DNA of 64,000 nucleotides. It comes from Magicicada septendecula (Eukaryota > Arthropoda > Insecta > Hemiptera > Cicadidae). Of this stretch, positions 34,800 to 46,720 are shown one piece after another; within the stretch, counting starts at the first letter, position 1, and every line of letters begins with the position of its first letter. Position numbers and translations under genes: made by a program. The notes beneath the pieces are model-generated. The model ran no database searches. It saw only the letters and a list, made by a program, of their open reading frames with translations, and was not told the DNA's origin. The DNA lies in the NCBI GenBank assembly GCA_034769895.1, contig CM068367.1, positions 86,233,654 to 86,297,653 on the forward strand, given 5' to 3'.

Positions 34800-36581
34800 A
34801 AAAATTATTTTCTCTGTTATTATCGGTTATTAATTAATCATTTGAAACAGTGTCTGATTGATATTTTTATCCATAATTTTAATGCATGAAAATACACACT
34901 CTGATACCAATTGGAAGAAAATAAAACCCTTATTTACTTTTAACCAATTTCAAATTTGTGACAACACTTTTGAAAGTTGGGCAGTTTAAAATATTTGCTA
35001 CATGTATACACTTAGTAGATCTATGTTATTATATTAACAAGCTAAGTTTTATATTCTATTCACGGTTTCATTGAATTTTTAAAGTAAAATAATATTGAAT
35101 ATATGTAGACTACACAGAAATATTTATTACAAAACATTTACAGTAGGACAAAGGATGGTAGACACAAAATTTGCTTATTGAGATAAATATGTAAATGCAT
35201 TTCATAAAAAATTAATAGATGTGTTCAGTCTTTTTATATATTATTTTTTTCAACTCTTATTTATTAAAAAAAATTCTTAAACACAACCAGCTGAAAGACA
35301 TTACAACCACACAATCTTTCATCCGTGAGAGAACATAACATGGGAACACTTCAACATTAGACTCAATATGACACCTTTCGGCATCACTAATATGAATGCA
35401 TAAAGCTGAGAACAAACTGAACAAAACTATGAAAGACATTGGTCTGTCAACCTAATGGTCGCTTCCCATTGTATGACATACTTGAAAGGTGCAGTTTATT
35501 CTTGACGAAATTAAAGAATTATGAAAAAATATGCAAATTATGAAATTATCTGGGAAAAAATATGCATCTGTTAGGAACACAAGTTTTACACTGGTTTCGA
35601 TCCATATTTAAAATAAATTTCTTGAATATATTTACAGCACTCCTAAACCTATCTAGCACTGGACGTTATCAGAACTTTTAACCTCATAAATTTGTTAATT
35701 ACAAATGATAGGAGCTGAAACACATTAACCCTGACATATAGGTTATATATTATGTGAAATCTACTTATATATCACTCCATACTCCTATAAAATACAGTAA
35801 CAGATACGAACACCGCAATTATTGATGTAGTTAACACAAGTACAAGTACGTTAAAAATTATTTAAAATATTTTTACAAAATGCTCACCTTCTAACTTGCC
35901 AGTAACGATTACAAATTCAAATTTCAAGGGAGGTTAAGTACTAACACCAGGGTTTCTCTCTTAACAAAACATTATTTACACCATTCTAAATTGATAACTG
36001 TTCAATTAATGCATCCTTTAAGAACCTGTACGCTTATGAGCACTATTAATTACTTTGCAGATTTCAAACCAACACAACAAAATAAAAAAAAACCTGTAAA
36101 TAACGGCGCGCCAAAACAACACTCAGCATGAGGAATAACGACCAAACTTACACTTTACCTGTTCGTGGTAAGAAGGCTCATGCCGGTTCATGTTACGTCA
36201 CTATACTGATATAAAAATTACACATGACAAAAGTCATACTTATTCTTCAACAGCTGGGCTTGAAATTTAAACCCTGTTATATATTTATAAAAAGTATGCG
36301 CAGTAATAAAATAATTTTTTTGTATTTCTTGACAAACATTTTATTATCAAAAATACATATTGTGCTGCAAGTGATATGAGTGTTTTGGTTAAGGTAGCTG
36401 TGAATCAGCTGTAGCAGAGGAAAATACAAACGTGCGATTTTTGTATAAGTGATTTATTTTCGTGGTACAATTGGGAGAGCTAGTTTTGTTTGTGTGTGCG
36501 TGTTGTTTAGAAAAGCCGCTGTAAAAGCCAACATTCTACTTAATCTTCCCCCACTATTGTTTGCTGAATCTCTGTTTCGCC
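34800..36581. other. AT-rich non-coding stretch upstream of the synthetase gene
   Basis: No convincing frame, RNA gene or identifiable transposon was seen. The last few hundred bases before the ATG at 36582 presumably contain the promoter and 5' UTR of the synthetase gene; no TATA box or initiator could be assigned with confidence. Confidence 0.4.
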
Positions 36582-37268
36582 ATGAGGTTACTCACAAATA
36601 TAACCTCAAAATTTAAATTAATTTTAAACAGTGAAAAATCAATTAAATTATTATATCGATGTTCAAGCGTTCACAGCAGATCACAAATGACTGAAGAAGA
36701 AAATACCAATTCTGAGAATGTTAGTGATTTGAAAATACCACTCCCGGAATTAGAACTTGTCTATTTATGTAATGCCGACAACAGAAATGAAATAAAATTC
36801 AACATTGATAACAGAAAAGGTGTCGGTGATATTGATAAGTTACTAGATTTACATAATAAAATGACATCTTTAAGTTTATATAGTTCAGAATATGAATCAG
36901 TTCAAAAAGAGTTGTTAACAGAAGCATTTAAAATACCAAATAAGTCACACCCTGATGTCAGAGAATATGGTGAAAAACCCAAAGTGATTAAAGTCATAGG
37001 CGAATCTCCAAAATATGATTTTAAACCGAGACTGTTTGAATTTCTTACAAAAAGATTACATCTGTTAAGAAATGACAATATCACTAATTTTACAGGTCAT
37101 CGAAGTTATTTTTTAATGGGACAGTTAGCTGATTTAGAATCAGCTCTTATCAGGTGGTCATTAAACAGATTAATTGCACGTGGATTTAAAGTAATTTGTG
37201 TGCCTAATATTTTGAACAGACATATTATTGAAGGGTGTGGTATGGCTACAAGAGGTGAGCGAAGCCAG
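36582..37268 (+). CDS. SARS2: Mitochondrial seryl-tRNA synthetase, coding exon 1
   Basis: Encodes residues 1-229 of a 454-residue class II seryl-tRNA synthetase, which charges mitochondrial tRNA-Ser in the matrix. The ATG at 36582 is chosen because it opens a Lys/Arg-rich, almost acid-free leader (MRLLTNITSKFKLILNSEKS) suited to mitochondrial import; the frame is open slightly upstream but without an ATG. The shortened helical-arm region is followed by FTGHRSYFLMGQLADLESAL and class II motif 1 (ALIRWSLNRLIARGFKVICVPNI) at about residues 191-213, then EGCGMATRGERSQ. It ends at a consensus donor, CAG|GTGAGT, in phase 0. Confidence 0.9.
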
Positions 37269-37313
37269 GTGAGTATAATTTATAAATTAATGGGAAGTTT
37301 ATCTACGTGTATA

Positions 37314-38137
37314 CTATTTCCGTTCTTAGTTTAATCCTGATGTAAACAAACAGGCGTGACAAATCTGAAACACTGTTTACTGCTTGAATTAGAAGTGTGT
37401 CACTGTGACAGAAGGAGTACAGACAGGGTACATATAATGTCGATACTGTACAGACACACGTAAACTGTAATAATTTGTCCTGACCAAAGTAAAATTTGTG
37501 TGACTGTGTCAGACCGACAGTGAAATATTTTATAACACCAGGTAATGGCTCTTTTTATTAGGCTAACCGTTTAAAAATTGCAACAAAAAAAAACCAAAGT
37601 TTATTTAAAACGAAAATAGAAGCTGTGATAATTACCACTGTACTGTCAGTTGCTGTCAGAGTAATTCAATCCCTTCCATATCTGTGTCGGAACTTGTATC
37701 GTCACTTGAGTCAGCATTGAGTCTTATCATCACTTGATAAGACTGTCCACAATGACTTCGGTGTGTGGGCCACTTGCCATAGCTTATCTTCTTCCTTGAC
37801 TATATGCTCGATACAATGTTGCCACTTGTCCACCGTTGTTTCATTTACGTCCTTCTCTATCAGCTGTTTTATGTTGGGCAGCTTATATGTTCTGTTGTGA
37901 CGGCAACATATCCTTTCAACTGGCTCCATATTAATTTAATAGGATTCAGAATACAGTGATAAAGAGGAAGTCTTAAAATGACATGCCCCATGGTAAGATA
38001 ACACTCATATGACTATACAGGCATTCAGTACATGCACATAATACATTACTGTGTGAACAATGTCAACCCTCCTGACCAATGTTCAGACTGGCCATGTGAG
38101 TTTGTTTACATCAGGATTTAACTAAGAGCGGAAATAG
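37314..38137 (-). mobile_element. IS630/Tc1-type deletion derivative in intron 1, TA flanks
   Basis: Inverted ends read CTATTTCCGTTCTTAGTTTA on the left and the near-perfect complement on the right, continuing through AATCCTGATGTAAACAAAC. TA dinucleotides flank both sides (37312-37313, 38138-38139). Between them lies a 72-residue minus-strand frame (37711-37929) starting MEPVERICCRHNRTYKLPN, related to the C-terminal NPIELIW region of DDE_3-type transposases. The rest of the transposase is gone. It begins only 45 bases after the exon 1 donor. Confidence 0.8.
37711..37929 (-). pseudogene. IS630/Tc1-type transposase C-terminal remnant
   Basis: The frame resembles the segment after the last catalytic acidic residue in DDE_3 transposases of insects: proline-glutamate start (EPVE for NPIE), then RHNRTYKLPNIKQLIEKDVNETTVDKW. 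A better preserved relative with NPIELIW lies at 56710-56850 on the other strand. Everything upstream is deleted, so it cannot be functional. Confidence 0.65.
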
Positions 38138-38139
38138 TA

Positions 38140-40701
38140 TTTTCTGTTAGGGTCAGATTTAAGAGAGACCAAGTAGGTAGGTACTTGATTGGGTGACCGA
38201 AGAGCTGTACAAACAAAATTTTTAAACAATCAAAGCTTCAATGAAGTAATAAACTGAAGGTCTAAATAAATAAAAAAAAGAAAAACCGTGGGTTCAAGAA
38301 AGTATAAAAAAAGTAAATGAGCCAAAATTAGTATTAACCGATATTAATAAATGTGCAGAAGCTGTATAAAAAATTACCTAGGCGTTTTTATTTATTTTCC
38401 AGTTCTGTGTGTCCATTTTCTTCATTTGGTCCATGTGTTTTACTGAATCACAACATGAAGTGTCCCCATTACTATAGGGTTACTGGTTAATTTTTTTTTT
38501 TTAAATGATTTCACGTAGATGATATGTTATGGTTTTCCCCATAACTAGAAACTCATCCCCACCATTTCTATTTACTACAAATAACATACTCCGATGCATT
38601 GTTCATGGGTAATGCGATTCATGTCTTCTGGGATATGTTATCAGGATTTGTTGGTATGTCTAAATTCAGTTTCTTGAACTTCCAATCCTTTCACCATACA
38701 ACAGTAGGATGTTCTCATATATTTAATATCGTGTGAATTCCCTTACCCTCAAAATGCTGGTGCGGTCACACTACACAGCTAAATTTATTCCAAGTGACCA
38801 GAAATTTCATTTTAATAATGATGATGGCTGCTTACAAACTGCCCAACTCCCATCTGTTAGCAGGCTTTTACGTTTGTTGTTTATACCATCATATTCCTCT
38901 TCAGTACTCCTCATTGTGTTATCATTTTCCCTGTAACTTTTAAAATATTTTAAAAAAATTTAAAAGTATTAAAAGAAATCTGACATTAAGTATTAACAGA
39001 CATAAGTTGAACAATTCTAGGTATAGCCAATGGGGAAGGATGCTTACTTTTCATATCTTTGTGGAGATGATGTGATTTAGGCCTATGAACTCTAGGAAGA
39101 AAATATAAAGTGTAAGTTTTGCAGTTAATTCACTTATTCTCTAAAGTGCCGAATTTACATTATTTTTTCTGTATCTCAAAAAAGTTATGTTTGTTTTACA
39201 TAAAAAATGTAATGTTTTTGGTAAAAAAGTTTAGCCTGTATATAAGGGTTGTTCCAAAATTAACCTCTGTTTGGCTAATATACAGAAATTGGTTGCCGCA
39301 GCAACACAGGAGGCCTACATGTGCAGTAACGACCAGTATCGTTTTCCATTGTAACAGTGAAATCAGTAGCCTCTTGTTTATTTATGTTTTATATTGGAAT
39401 AGAAATTAATGTTTGGGAATAGAATATTTCTCATAGTCAATGGAAAGACAGTGCAAAACTGTCCAGCTGCTGCTAAGGCAATGCTGGATTGTGCAATGTC
39501 CTGACCAGTCACAATTGAATCAGAGGTAGTACGGGATAGTAAATCACCAGTATGATTTTATCAACTGATTGACCCCTTTGCTGGAGATCTGCTATCATGG
39601 GTCTGAATGTCGCTTAGTGGAGACTTAGTATACTTGAAAGGTTCAATGATGTTCACAGATTGGATATGCCAAGTCTGGAAAAAGGTGATATTGTATCACT
39701 AGGATGAAGGTCTAGCTAGCTACCCAGCACTTTAAAACTAATGAGAATCTCATTAATGAATGGGCACCAACTTTTGACATACCTTGGTGGTATGTCTTAT
39801 CTTTTTTGTTGTTGCTGACACTATGGCCCACTAGATATTTTTGTATGATTCATTGGTAAATTGTGGCACAGCTTCAGGAATCACAATATTAGATGCTTCA
39901 CAAATTGGTTTTAACAGAACTCTGTGTATGGATTGAAGGAATTTTGAGGTAGGTAAAAAGACGTTGATGATTTAACCTGGTTCTACTTCCTGTGTGTTTT
40001 TAATTATTCATATTAGATAGGCCTATACTTAAATGTATTATGCCTATTACGATAATGTACGATATGAAGAGAATAGTCAGAGAGTTGATACTTTCCCTCT
40101 GTAAGACTGTGAGAAAATTTCAGAACAAAGATACTGTCAAGCATCTGAAATTGAAAACTAAACACATGAGCTAAGCTCCAGAAAGTAACACTGCTAGAAA
40201 AAATAATCAAATAACTGGAATCTTCTATCGACAAGAATAGTCAGAAAACTTTCATATGGGAACCTACATATCAGCAGCGTTTGGTTTATGTGTATGGAAA
40301 TCTTGGACACAAAACACCCATCTCTTCTTACCTTCCTAATAACAAATCAACAATTATTGTTTGTTTTAAGGTGGAATGGTATTTTTGCATGACATAAGCG
40401 CGGGGGGCTCAGCCCAGATTTATCCAGTGTCATGGGAATTGGCGCATATTGCCAGTTGTCTTCACCATCGTCTGGAACACTGGTGAAGTTCTGTGATTTT
40501 ATTAGTGGTTTTCAGTAGCTAAATTCAGCCGATCTAAAGCTAATTCTACAGTATATTAAAGTTATGTAGACAAAAAGTACGGTACTGAATTTAACGATAT
40601 CTGTAAATGTAAAGAAAGATAATTAATTTTTTTGTTAAAAAAGTCAATTCAATAATTAAATAACAATGACAACAGAATAATTAAATAATAATATAACGTT
40701 A
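38140..40701. other. Intron 1 DNA without recognisable genes
   Basis: AT-rich. Short frames here have no recognisable motifs. The stretch 39240-39900 (beginning GGGTTGTTCCAAAATTAACC) looks like an old mobile-element relic but could not be assigned. Confidence 0.4.
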
Positions 40702-40710
40702 GATTCATAA

Positions 40711-41066
40711 GTGTAGGCGAGCCGGCACAGTGGTAGCGTCTCTGACTCACAATCAGAGCATTGCTGTGCTGCCAATGTGGTGAGATCGAGTCAAGGTCAC
40801 GGCTCGATTTGCTCGTCTACCCGCATGTACGCGGACAAATAATATGTACGTCTTCTCTGGCATACCCGGGCCAGATAAGTAACAAGGGCACACAATATAC
40901 TGCACACAAACAACACTCTTCCCCCCCCCCCACTGCACGGCTTGCCCCTGGGAGTGGATTAAAGGTTGGCTAATATCTCTCTGGCTGGGGTGGGGCGTGA
41001 GTTCTATCACGACCGGATGGCACAACAGGTATATGACCTAATGCCTGAAAGTGAAGATGATGAGAT
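40711..41066 (+). mobile_element. tRNA-derived SINE (tRNA-Val-like head), 356 bp
   Basis: The head reads GCCGGCACAGTGGTAGCG (A-box region). An anticodon-arm-like hairpin follows, TCTGA-CTCACAA-TCAGA, whose 7-base loop would give anticodon CAC (Val). A degenerate B box, AGATCGAGTCAAGG, comes next. An unrelated body follows with a poly-C run, and the end is GAAGATGATGAGAT. The 9-bp GATTCATAA flanks it on both sides (40702-40710 and 41067-41075), a target-site duplication typical of LINE-driven insertion. Confidence 0.85.
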
Positions 41067-41680
41067 GATTCATAATTAGTTTGATACCATAGTAGCATTG
41101 ATTCTTTATGATGTGTTTTTATGACGACTGTATGTAGCGCACGGCGTGCAGGGAGTTAATAGTCAGAAAATTACTATCACTTGCAAATAAGTAGCCCTAA
41201 AATTATAAAGTCCTGAATCAAAATAAAATATGGACTTTTTACTGCAACTTTCCTGCTGAAAGTTTTCAACTGGCCAAAAAAATAAACTTGCTCACTTACT
41301 CCTTTTTGTATGTTTGGTTTCTGTACAATTAAAACATTTTCCTGTTGTAATACGAATAAAAAATATTAAATTTATTACAATTACCATAATATTTATACTG
41401 TAGTATTCCCTGAACTGTCCTCTTTCAAACCATGTACACTTTTTTAATTAAATCTACAAGAAAAGAAAAAGAGTGTAACAACAGTCAAACTGTACGTTTT
41501 CTGTGGACACAGCACATGGCACAGTCTGGCAACAATGTTGCTGAACTCCAATCCCATTCCAGTTTAAATCAAACTATAGAAGTCAAATGGAGAGACTGGT
41601 ATTGCAGCAATGTCACTATACATCATCCATATGCAGGGACGGCGGCTAGAGAATTAACTGACCTTCCACCCCCCCTCCAC

Positions 41681-41704
41681 ACACACACACACACACACAA
41701 CACA
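41681..41704. repeat. (CA)n microsatellite
   Basis: About eleven CA units inside intron 1, preceded by a C-rich tract. Confidence 0.9.
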
Positions 41705-41924
41705 CAGTTAAAATTGTCCAAGCAGAGAAGGTGACCTATCCTTAACCTGGCTAACGCTGCTGTTTGTGTAACTCAGTTGGTGTATTTAAACTGTATGTAT
41801 ATACCTGTGAGTGTGCATGCGTTCACGAGAGGTCTGTTAATCTTCTAGCTACCTGCCTTGCCTGGACAGTGTTTAAATATTCCTGGATATTTAGTGGTAT
41901 TACTAAGTTATCTTCATCATCAGT

Positions 41925-42450
41925 AGCTCCACAGCCCACCATGGGCCTCAGGATTTTTCCACCAGACTACCCTTTACTTAACCAATGTCCACCAATTTTT
42001 CACTCCAAGTACTTTCACATCTTCTAGAATTCCATCAATCCTTCATAGTCTGGGTCTTCCACGTCCTCTCTTTCCTTCTGGTGTGCATTTCATAATCCTC
42101 TTAAGAACATCCTCCTCATTCATTCTCTGTACATGTCTTGTATATATACAGCCTAGCTATCCTAATTGATGTCACAATATCAGGCAATCTATATAACTCT
42201 TAGAGCTCTCTGCTGTACCTTATTCTCGACTCTCCACCTTCCATACTGAGTCCATCAATTTTCCTATTTCCCTTTCAAAAGATGCAAGTCGAAACAGGCC
42301 GCCCTGTGTTAGTACCCATGTTTCACTTCCATACATCAGGACTGGTTTTACTAATGTTCTGTATAGCCTAGCTTTGGTTTCGCAGTGTAGAAGTTGTGAT
42401 TTAAAGTATTTTATCAGCCCATTAGTATCATCTACTAGCATTGTGAATTC
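41925..42450 (-). mobile_element. LINE reverse-transcriptase C-terminal remnant in intron 1
   Basis: The minus-strand frame 42220-42441 reads TKARLYRTLVKPVLMYGSET and continues WVLTQ, the conserved block after RT in many insect LINEs. Downstream, in broken frames, come RPRL-like and GILEDVKVLGVKNWW stretches typical of the C-terminal tail (ProArgArgTrp-rich block and EDL..LGV..W). Several stops and frameshifts; 5'-truncated, as LINEs usually are. Confidence 0.75.
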
Positions 42451-42836
42451 TTTTACTTATCTCTTCATTTATATCATTGTTTTCATTTACTAGAGAGCCC
42501 ATATATGAAAAACTTGAGACCCTTTCAAAGTTAAAATTCATAATTTTTAAATGTGATGCTGATAGGTTACAAGTTCTCCAATTTTTTACTATTATATATA
42601 TTACTAAGTTATAATATTTTGAATTATTACTAGATTTTATTTGACCGTTACCAGTTTAGTTACTTTTTGGAAACATTTTGTGTGTGTTCAATTGTATAAT
42701 GAGCACTTGATTATTTTCACATCCCTGGATATAACTTGAACCAAATGTAAATAGTTGAAAAAACCTTCTATAATAAATTAGTAACTTTATCAGGTAATAG
42801 TGCCAGTTATAAATAATTTCTTTTCTTTCATTTCAG

Positions 42837-43024
42837 GTATACAGTCTTAATGAAGAGCACTATGGGAAAGATCTTTGTTTGGCAGGGACAGCAGAAATGT
42901 CAGTAGCAGGACATTTCATGAACAAAATGATCCATGAAAATGAACTCCCCTTGCGAATAGCTGCTGTGAGCAGATGTTTTCGTGCAGAAACTTCAAAAGT
43001 TTCTGATGAAAGAGGTATTTACAG
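42837..43024 (+). CDS. SARS2: Mitochondrial seryl-tRNA synthetase, coding exon 2
   Basis: An exon of 188 bases (residues 230-292), too short to show up as an isolated frame. It follows a pyrimidine-rich tract ending TTTCAG and joins exon 1 in phase 0 (SQ|VYSLNEEHYGKDLC). It carries the serine-binding TxE loop as AGTAE (residues 245-249) and the start of motif 2, CFRAETSKVSDERGIYR (276-292). The donor AG|GTACGA leaves phase 2. TxE and motif 2 residues are intact, as expected for an active synthetase rather than the catalytically dead insect paralogue SLIMP. Confidence 0.9.
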
Positions 43025-43639
43025 GTACGATCTAAAGTCTGATTTATTTTGACAATATTTTCTGTATCTTCATAATATCTTTTTAAAACTCCATATTTTT
43101 GTATTCTGGTCTTTTACTTATTAGTCCCAATTTAGCCTTCTACCAGTGTTGTCCTATCACAAAATCTCTTTACGATATTCATGTACTGGACTATGAAGTT
43201 GTTAAAGAGACCAGATATTTTGGCGTCAGCTGCTGGAAATCAGTGATTTGGTCTTCATCTTGTCATGTTGACTCTTTTTCGTTTGTAGTGGTCTTTTTTT
43301 TTATTATAACTGTTGAATTTATGTTACCTTTATGACTGACTCCAGACTGTACCTGACTGGCTCACAGCTTGATTACCAACATGGTTTGGATTAACTGCTG
43401 GTACAAGTTGTAATGGGTCAAATTAGAAGGTTTTTTTTATTTTTTATTAATCTTGGTTTTGATTTTGTTAAAAGTGTACAATTCACTTCATATATGGGAG
43501 CTACCACAGTTTAATTTTATATTAATATAGATCACCCATGCAATCACTTTCAAATTGCCAGACTTCACCTGTGAGGAGCCTCCAGTACAGCAATGCAAAT
43601 TATTTAGCCAAAACAATTGCCAGACGCATTGCGTAACCG

Positions 43640-46270
43640 CCTAGCAGCAGCCTTGTGACACAGTCTCCAGTTTGCAGTTTGGTATCAGAGAGTAAGCAGC
43701 ACCAGACAATAAAGTTGTGAATTTAAAACAGTGGCCTCGGGTTTACCAGATAGGCCGTTAAAACAAACTCGGCCTATCTTAGAACGTGTGAAAACAGTTA
43801 TTAAAAAGTATTAACAGTGTACAAACAAAAAGTTTGCCACCCAGTCGACTAATTACCCTGGCCACAGCTGGCTAAATACAACTGGCTAGCGGGCCGAAAT
43901 TCCATCCGACCGTAACAGCATGCCTAAAGAACTAAAATATAAATCAAAAGTAAAGTGATATACCAGTGATTCAGTGTAACTTTCAAAAATCAATGAAACA
44001 ATAACATATTTTTTTCGGGAAAGACATCGTGTGTGTGACGCGCCATGAGGTTGCAGGAGACGCCATGGTAACTATAATTGCATCTAACCCAAAATTGTTG
44101 TGATCAGGTGTAAAAGGGGGTTTTGAAGTAATTATATATATATAAAGAGGGATTTCGTATGAATGAGTGGATGGGCAATCTGGGTCGCACTTTAATAGAT
44201 TTCTAAATATATTAGAATAAGAAAATGGTTAAGTAAAATGTGTATGTAGTATCTGTCTTTTAAAAGGAGAAAAGGGAGCTGTAATATGAGAATTGAAAAG
44301 AAAATAACCAATGCAATTAAATTAGATTTGTTTCAAATGAAAAGCGAGTCGAGTATGTTATTCAGACAACCTGAAGGTCATATTTGTATTTCGCAGTTTC
44401 GTGCAACGGACCTTGGCGTAAGAGGTGAGTTTTAAAATGAATAAAAGTTTAATAATTAAATGTATTAAAAGAAGATAGTACAATTTGCGCCCGAAATAAC
44501 AGGGACAAGATAGTACAATTGACGCTGCGAACAGAGACTCGATTTGTAAAATAATTATAAATCGGCACCTAAAAGCGAATACAAGTATGGTTGAAGGTTG
44601 AATAACGATACGGAAAAAATGACGTAAAGTACGCAAGACAATGAGGTAAGATTAGAGTAAATATAAGATGTTGTAGAAATAAGTCTAAGAGCAGTATATG
44701 TAAATTAAGAAAAGTAGTAAGTTGACAATATAAAAATGGCAGACAATAGTGAAGCCAGTTTGTCTGACAGTCAGATATTAAGTCAGTTAAGTAGCGATTC
44801 GGGAGTACAAACGAATGACAGTAATTTAGAGAGTCAGTTGACCGAATCGAAAATAATGGAAGGCGTCACTAGTCAATCGACGCCGACCTCAGTTAAGAAA
44901 GAGAATAATAGTGATATGATGAGTATCATGCTCAGTCAATTCGAGAAAATGAATAGTAATTTTGAGACCAAATTTAATGCGCTAAGTAGTTGTTTTGATA
45001 TGAATAATAGTGATTTCAATATTAAATTCAATGAACAGAAAAACGAGATAAATGAGAAATTAGATATACAGAATAACAAGTTTGATGCAATAGACAAAAA
45101 ATTTGAGAGTCGTTTTGATGAACTTAGAACTGAAATGAATAAAGTACACATCAATTGTGAGAGTAACTTTATCAAATTGACAAATGAATTAAAAGAAACG
45201 TTGAGTCACTCATTGAATAGTAGGAATAATAAAATTGACAAAATAGAGAGTAATATGGTGGAAAAATTTGATAAACAAAGACAAAAGGTAACTGAAAATT
45301 TTGAATGTAAAACAGATAACAATTATAATGATATGGGTAAAAACGTAGTAGTAGAGAGTAAGATAAGTGATAACAATAATGCTGAAAATAATGAGAATAA
45401 TAATATTGAGTTTGAAGAATTAGTATCGGAGACGGATACGGTAAAAATAAAGAATGAGAGTACTGATGAGTTGGTGGAATGTAGTGATAATGAAGTGTTA
45501 ATGTGTATTGATGAAGTAGAGAGAGAGCGAAAAAATAATGTTGTGGTCGAGTGGGGACAGAGGGCAAAATTTCCCCTTATTGTTTATAATGTTTATGATG
45601 AATATTTAATGAATCCACAAATGTTGTTTTTGAAGGGCAAGAGACCCGTATTAGTAGAAGAGTTGAGTTGTTTAGTGATGTATAATGTTGTACCCTCTGT
45701 CTGTAATAATGATGTTGAAAGTATGATTTGGTATTGTGATGAGAGAGAGTTAAACAGAGAAGTGTATGTGGCGAAAGTAACAGAATTATATAACTTGAAT
45801 AGAAAGTATGAAGAATGGAATGAAAGTTTAAAAGTATACTTGAATAATAATGACTATAATGATTTGACCAAAATAATTAACCCGATAATGAGTGAATTTA
45901 CCGATGGAGACGTAACAAAAATGCCTAATGTAGACTGGTTTAATGAGTATTTGAGTAAGATGAATGAATTTCGTTTGTATGGCTACAACACACAAAACAG
46001 TCATTTGTGTGGTAATAAAATTGACAAATGTTATACAAAAATAAGACTATTATACGATGATGGAGGTTGAAAGCAGTATATGGACATCTTAAATACTTTA
46101 ATAATATGGTAATGACCCAGCTGATTTTGACATTGAAGTGTGATATAGCGGAATAATAATGATGACGATTTGTAAATAAATGTTTAGTAAATTTATTTGT
46201 GTGTACTGTAAAATGTTTCATGTAACCATATGTGTATTTATGGATTTTAATAATAAACGGTGTTAATCAA
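43640..46270 (+). mobile_element. Probable LTR-retroelement fossil with a gag-like frame
   Basis: Left boundary uncertain. A leader holds TTTGCGCCCGAA at about 44484, similar to a lysine-tRNA-type primer-binding site, preceded by LTR-like sequence that loosely resembles parts of the solo LTR at 48618-49917. One long frame follows. No protease, reverse transcriptase or integrase is seen before the next element, so it is incomplete. Family is uncertain, Gypsy-like at best. Confidence 0.45.
44736..46070 (+). CDS. Gag-like 444-residue protein of unknown family
   Basis: A single open frame in intron 2, on the same strand as the host gene. The N-terminal 50 residues are Ser/Thr-rich. About residues 65-185 form an extended, probably coiled-coil region rich in Asn, Lys, Glu, Asp and Phe. 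An acidic low-complexity segment follows. The last 160 residues look globular (from FPLIVYNVYDEYLMNPQMLF) and end CGNKIDKCYTKIRLLYDDGG. No zinc knuckle is visible. The arrangement (coiled coil, globular part, LTR-like leader upstream) suggests a retroelement gag; this is inference. It could also be an unrecognised host or transposon protein. Confidence 0.45.
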   Translation: MADNSEASLSDSQILSQLSSDSGVQTNDSNLESQLTESKIMEGVTSQSTPTSVKKENNSDMMSIMLSQFEKMNSNFETKFNALSSCFDMNNSDFNIKFNEQKNEINEKLDIQNNKFDAIDKKFESRFDELRTEMNKVHINCESNFIKLTNELKETLSHSLNSRNNKIDKIESNMVEKFDKQRQKVTENFECKTDNNYNDMGKNVVVESKISDNNNAENNENNNIEFEELVSETDTVKIKNESTDELVECSDNEVLMCIDEVERERKNNVVVEWGQRAKFPLIVYNVYDEYLMNPQMLFLKGKRPVLVEELSCLVMYNVVPSVCNNDVESMIWYCDERELNREVYVAKVTELYNLNRKYEEWNESLKVYLNNNDYNDLTKIINPIMSEFTDGDVTKMPNVDWFNEYLSKMNEFRLYGYNTQNSHLCGNKIDKCYTKIRLLYDDGG

Positions 46271-46472
46271 TGAACAAGAGGTAATAATGAACTGAATTTA
46301 ATTGTGAAGTGGGTTTCTATTCAAAATGTTTTAAATAATATAACTAAAGTTAAAATGTTTTTAATAAAATGTTACTAAAGTAATTGGGGTGAATTAAAAT
46401 TACATCTGATCTGAATTGGAATAAAAAATTAAGAGACAAATATGTGTATTTTAGTGAGATATGTACACGCAC

Positions 46473-46720
46473 TATTCAAACATATCTCACCCCACACACA
46501 CAACATCGATCTTTCGAAAATCGATTCTGTCGCCCACAACAAGATGGACAACACTACCAGCGGCAACCTCTGAAGAAGCTTTTTAAAAGTGAAAACCGGT
46601 TCAGGTTGTAAGGTAAAACTTTATGTTTTTACTCATAAAAACTTTGTGTTCTGAGTCGATAGTGGAATAGTTGTATTTAGTTAAGTAACGGACATGTCAT
46701 GGACAATGAAATCCAAGAAT
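46473..46720 (+). repeat. PLE family 2 left terminal direct repeat (pLTR)
   Basis: Starts ATTCAAACATATCTCACC and ends ATCCAAGAAT. About 95% identical by eye to 50354-50600. Confidence 0.85.
46564..46608 (+). ncRNA. Hammerhead ribozyme motif, PLE family 2 left repeat
   Basis: CAACCT and AGGTTG form a perfect 6-bp stem I. Between them lie the core CTGAAGA (fits CTGANGA), a weak A/T-rich stem II, GAAA, and a two-base-pair stem III with tetraloop CCGG. C is at the cleavage position. AACCGGTT is self-complementary, which would favour a dimeric ribozyme. Confidence 0.7.

Noticed and set aside
36561-36581. An upstream TTG start for the synthetase frame
   Set aside because: Non-ATG, and unnecessary given an ATG at 36582 that opens a plausible import leader.
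37269-37334. Continuation of the exon 1 frame past 37268
   Set aside because: A consensus donor lies at 37269, and the next residues do not resemble any synthetase, whereas exon 2 joins in phase with conserved sequence.
39240-39900. A mariner-like element starting GGGTTGTTCC
   Set aside because: No matching right end, no TA pair and no transposase motif could be found.
40715-40810. A functional tRNA-Val gene
   Set aside because: The B box is degenerate, the arm spacing is wrong, no acceptor stem closes, and the target duplications enclose a 356-bp SINE.
45172-45567. A 131-residue minus-strand frame rich in Tyr, His and Ser
   Set aside because: It is the antisense shadow of the Asn/Asp-rich gag-like frame.
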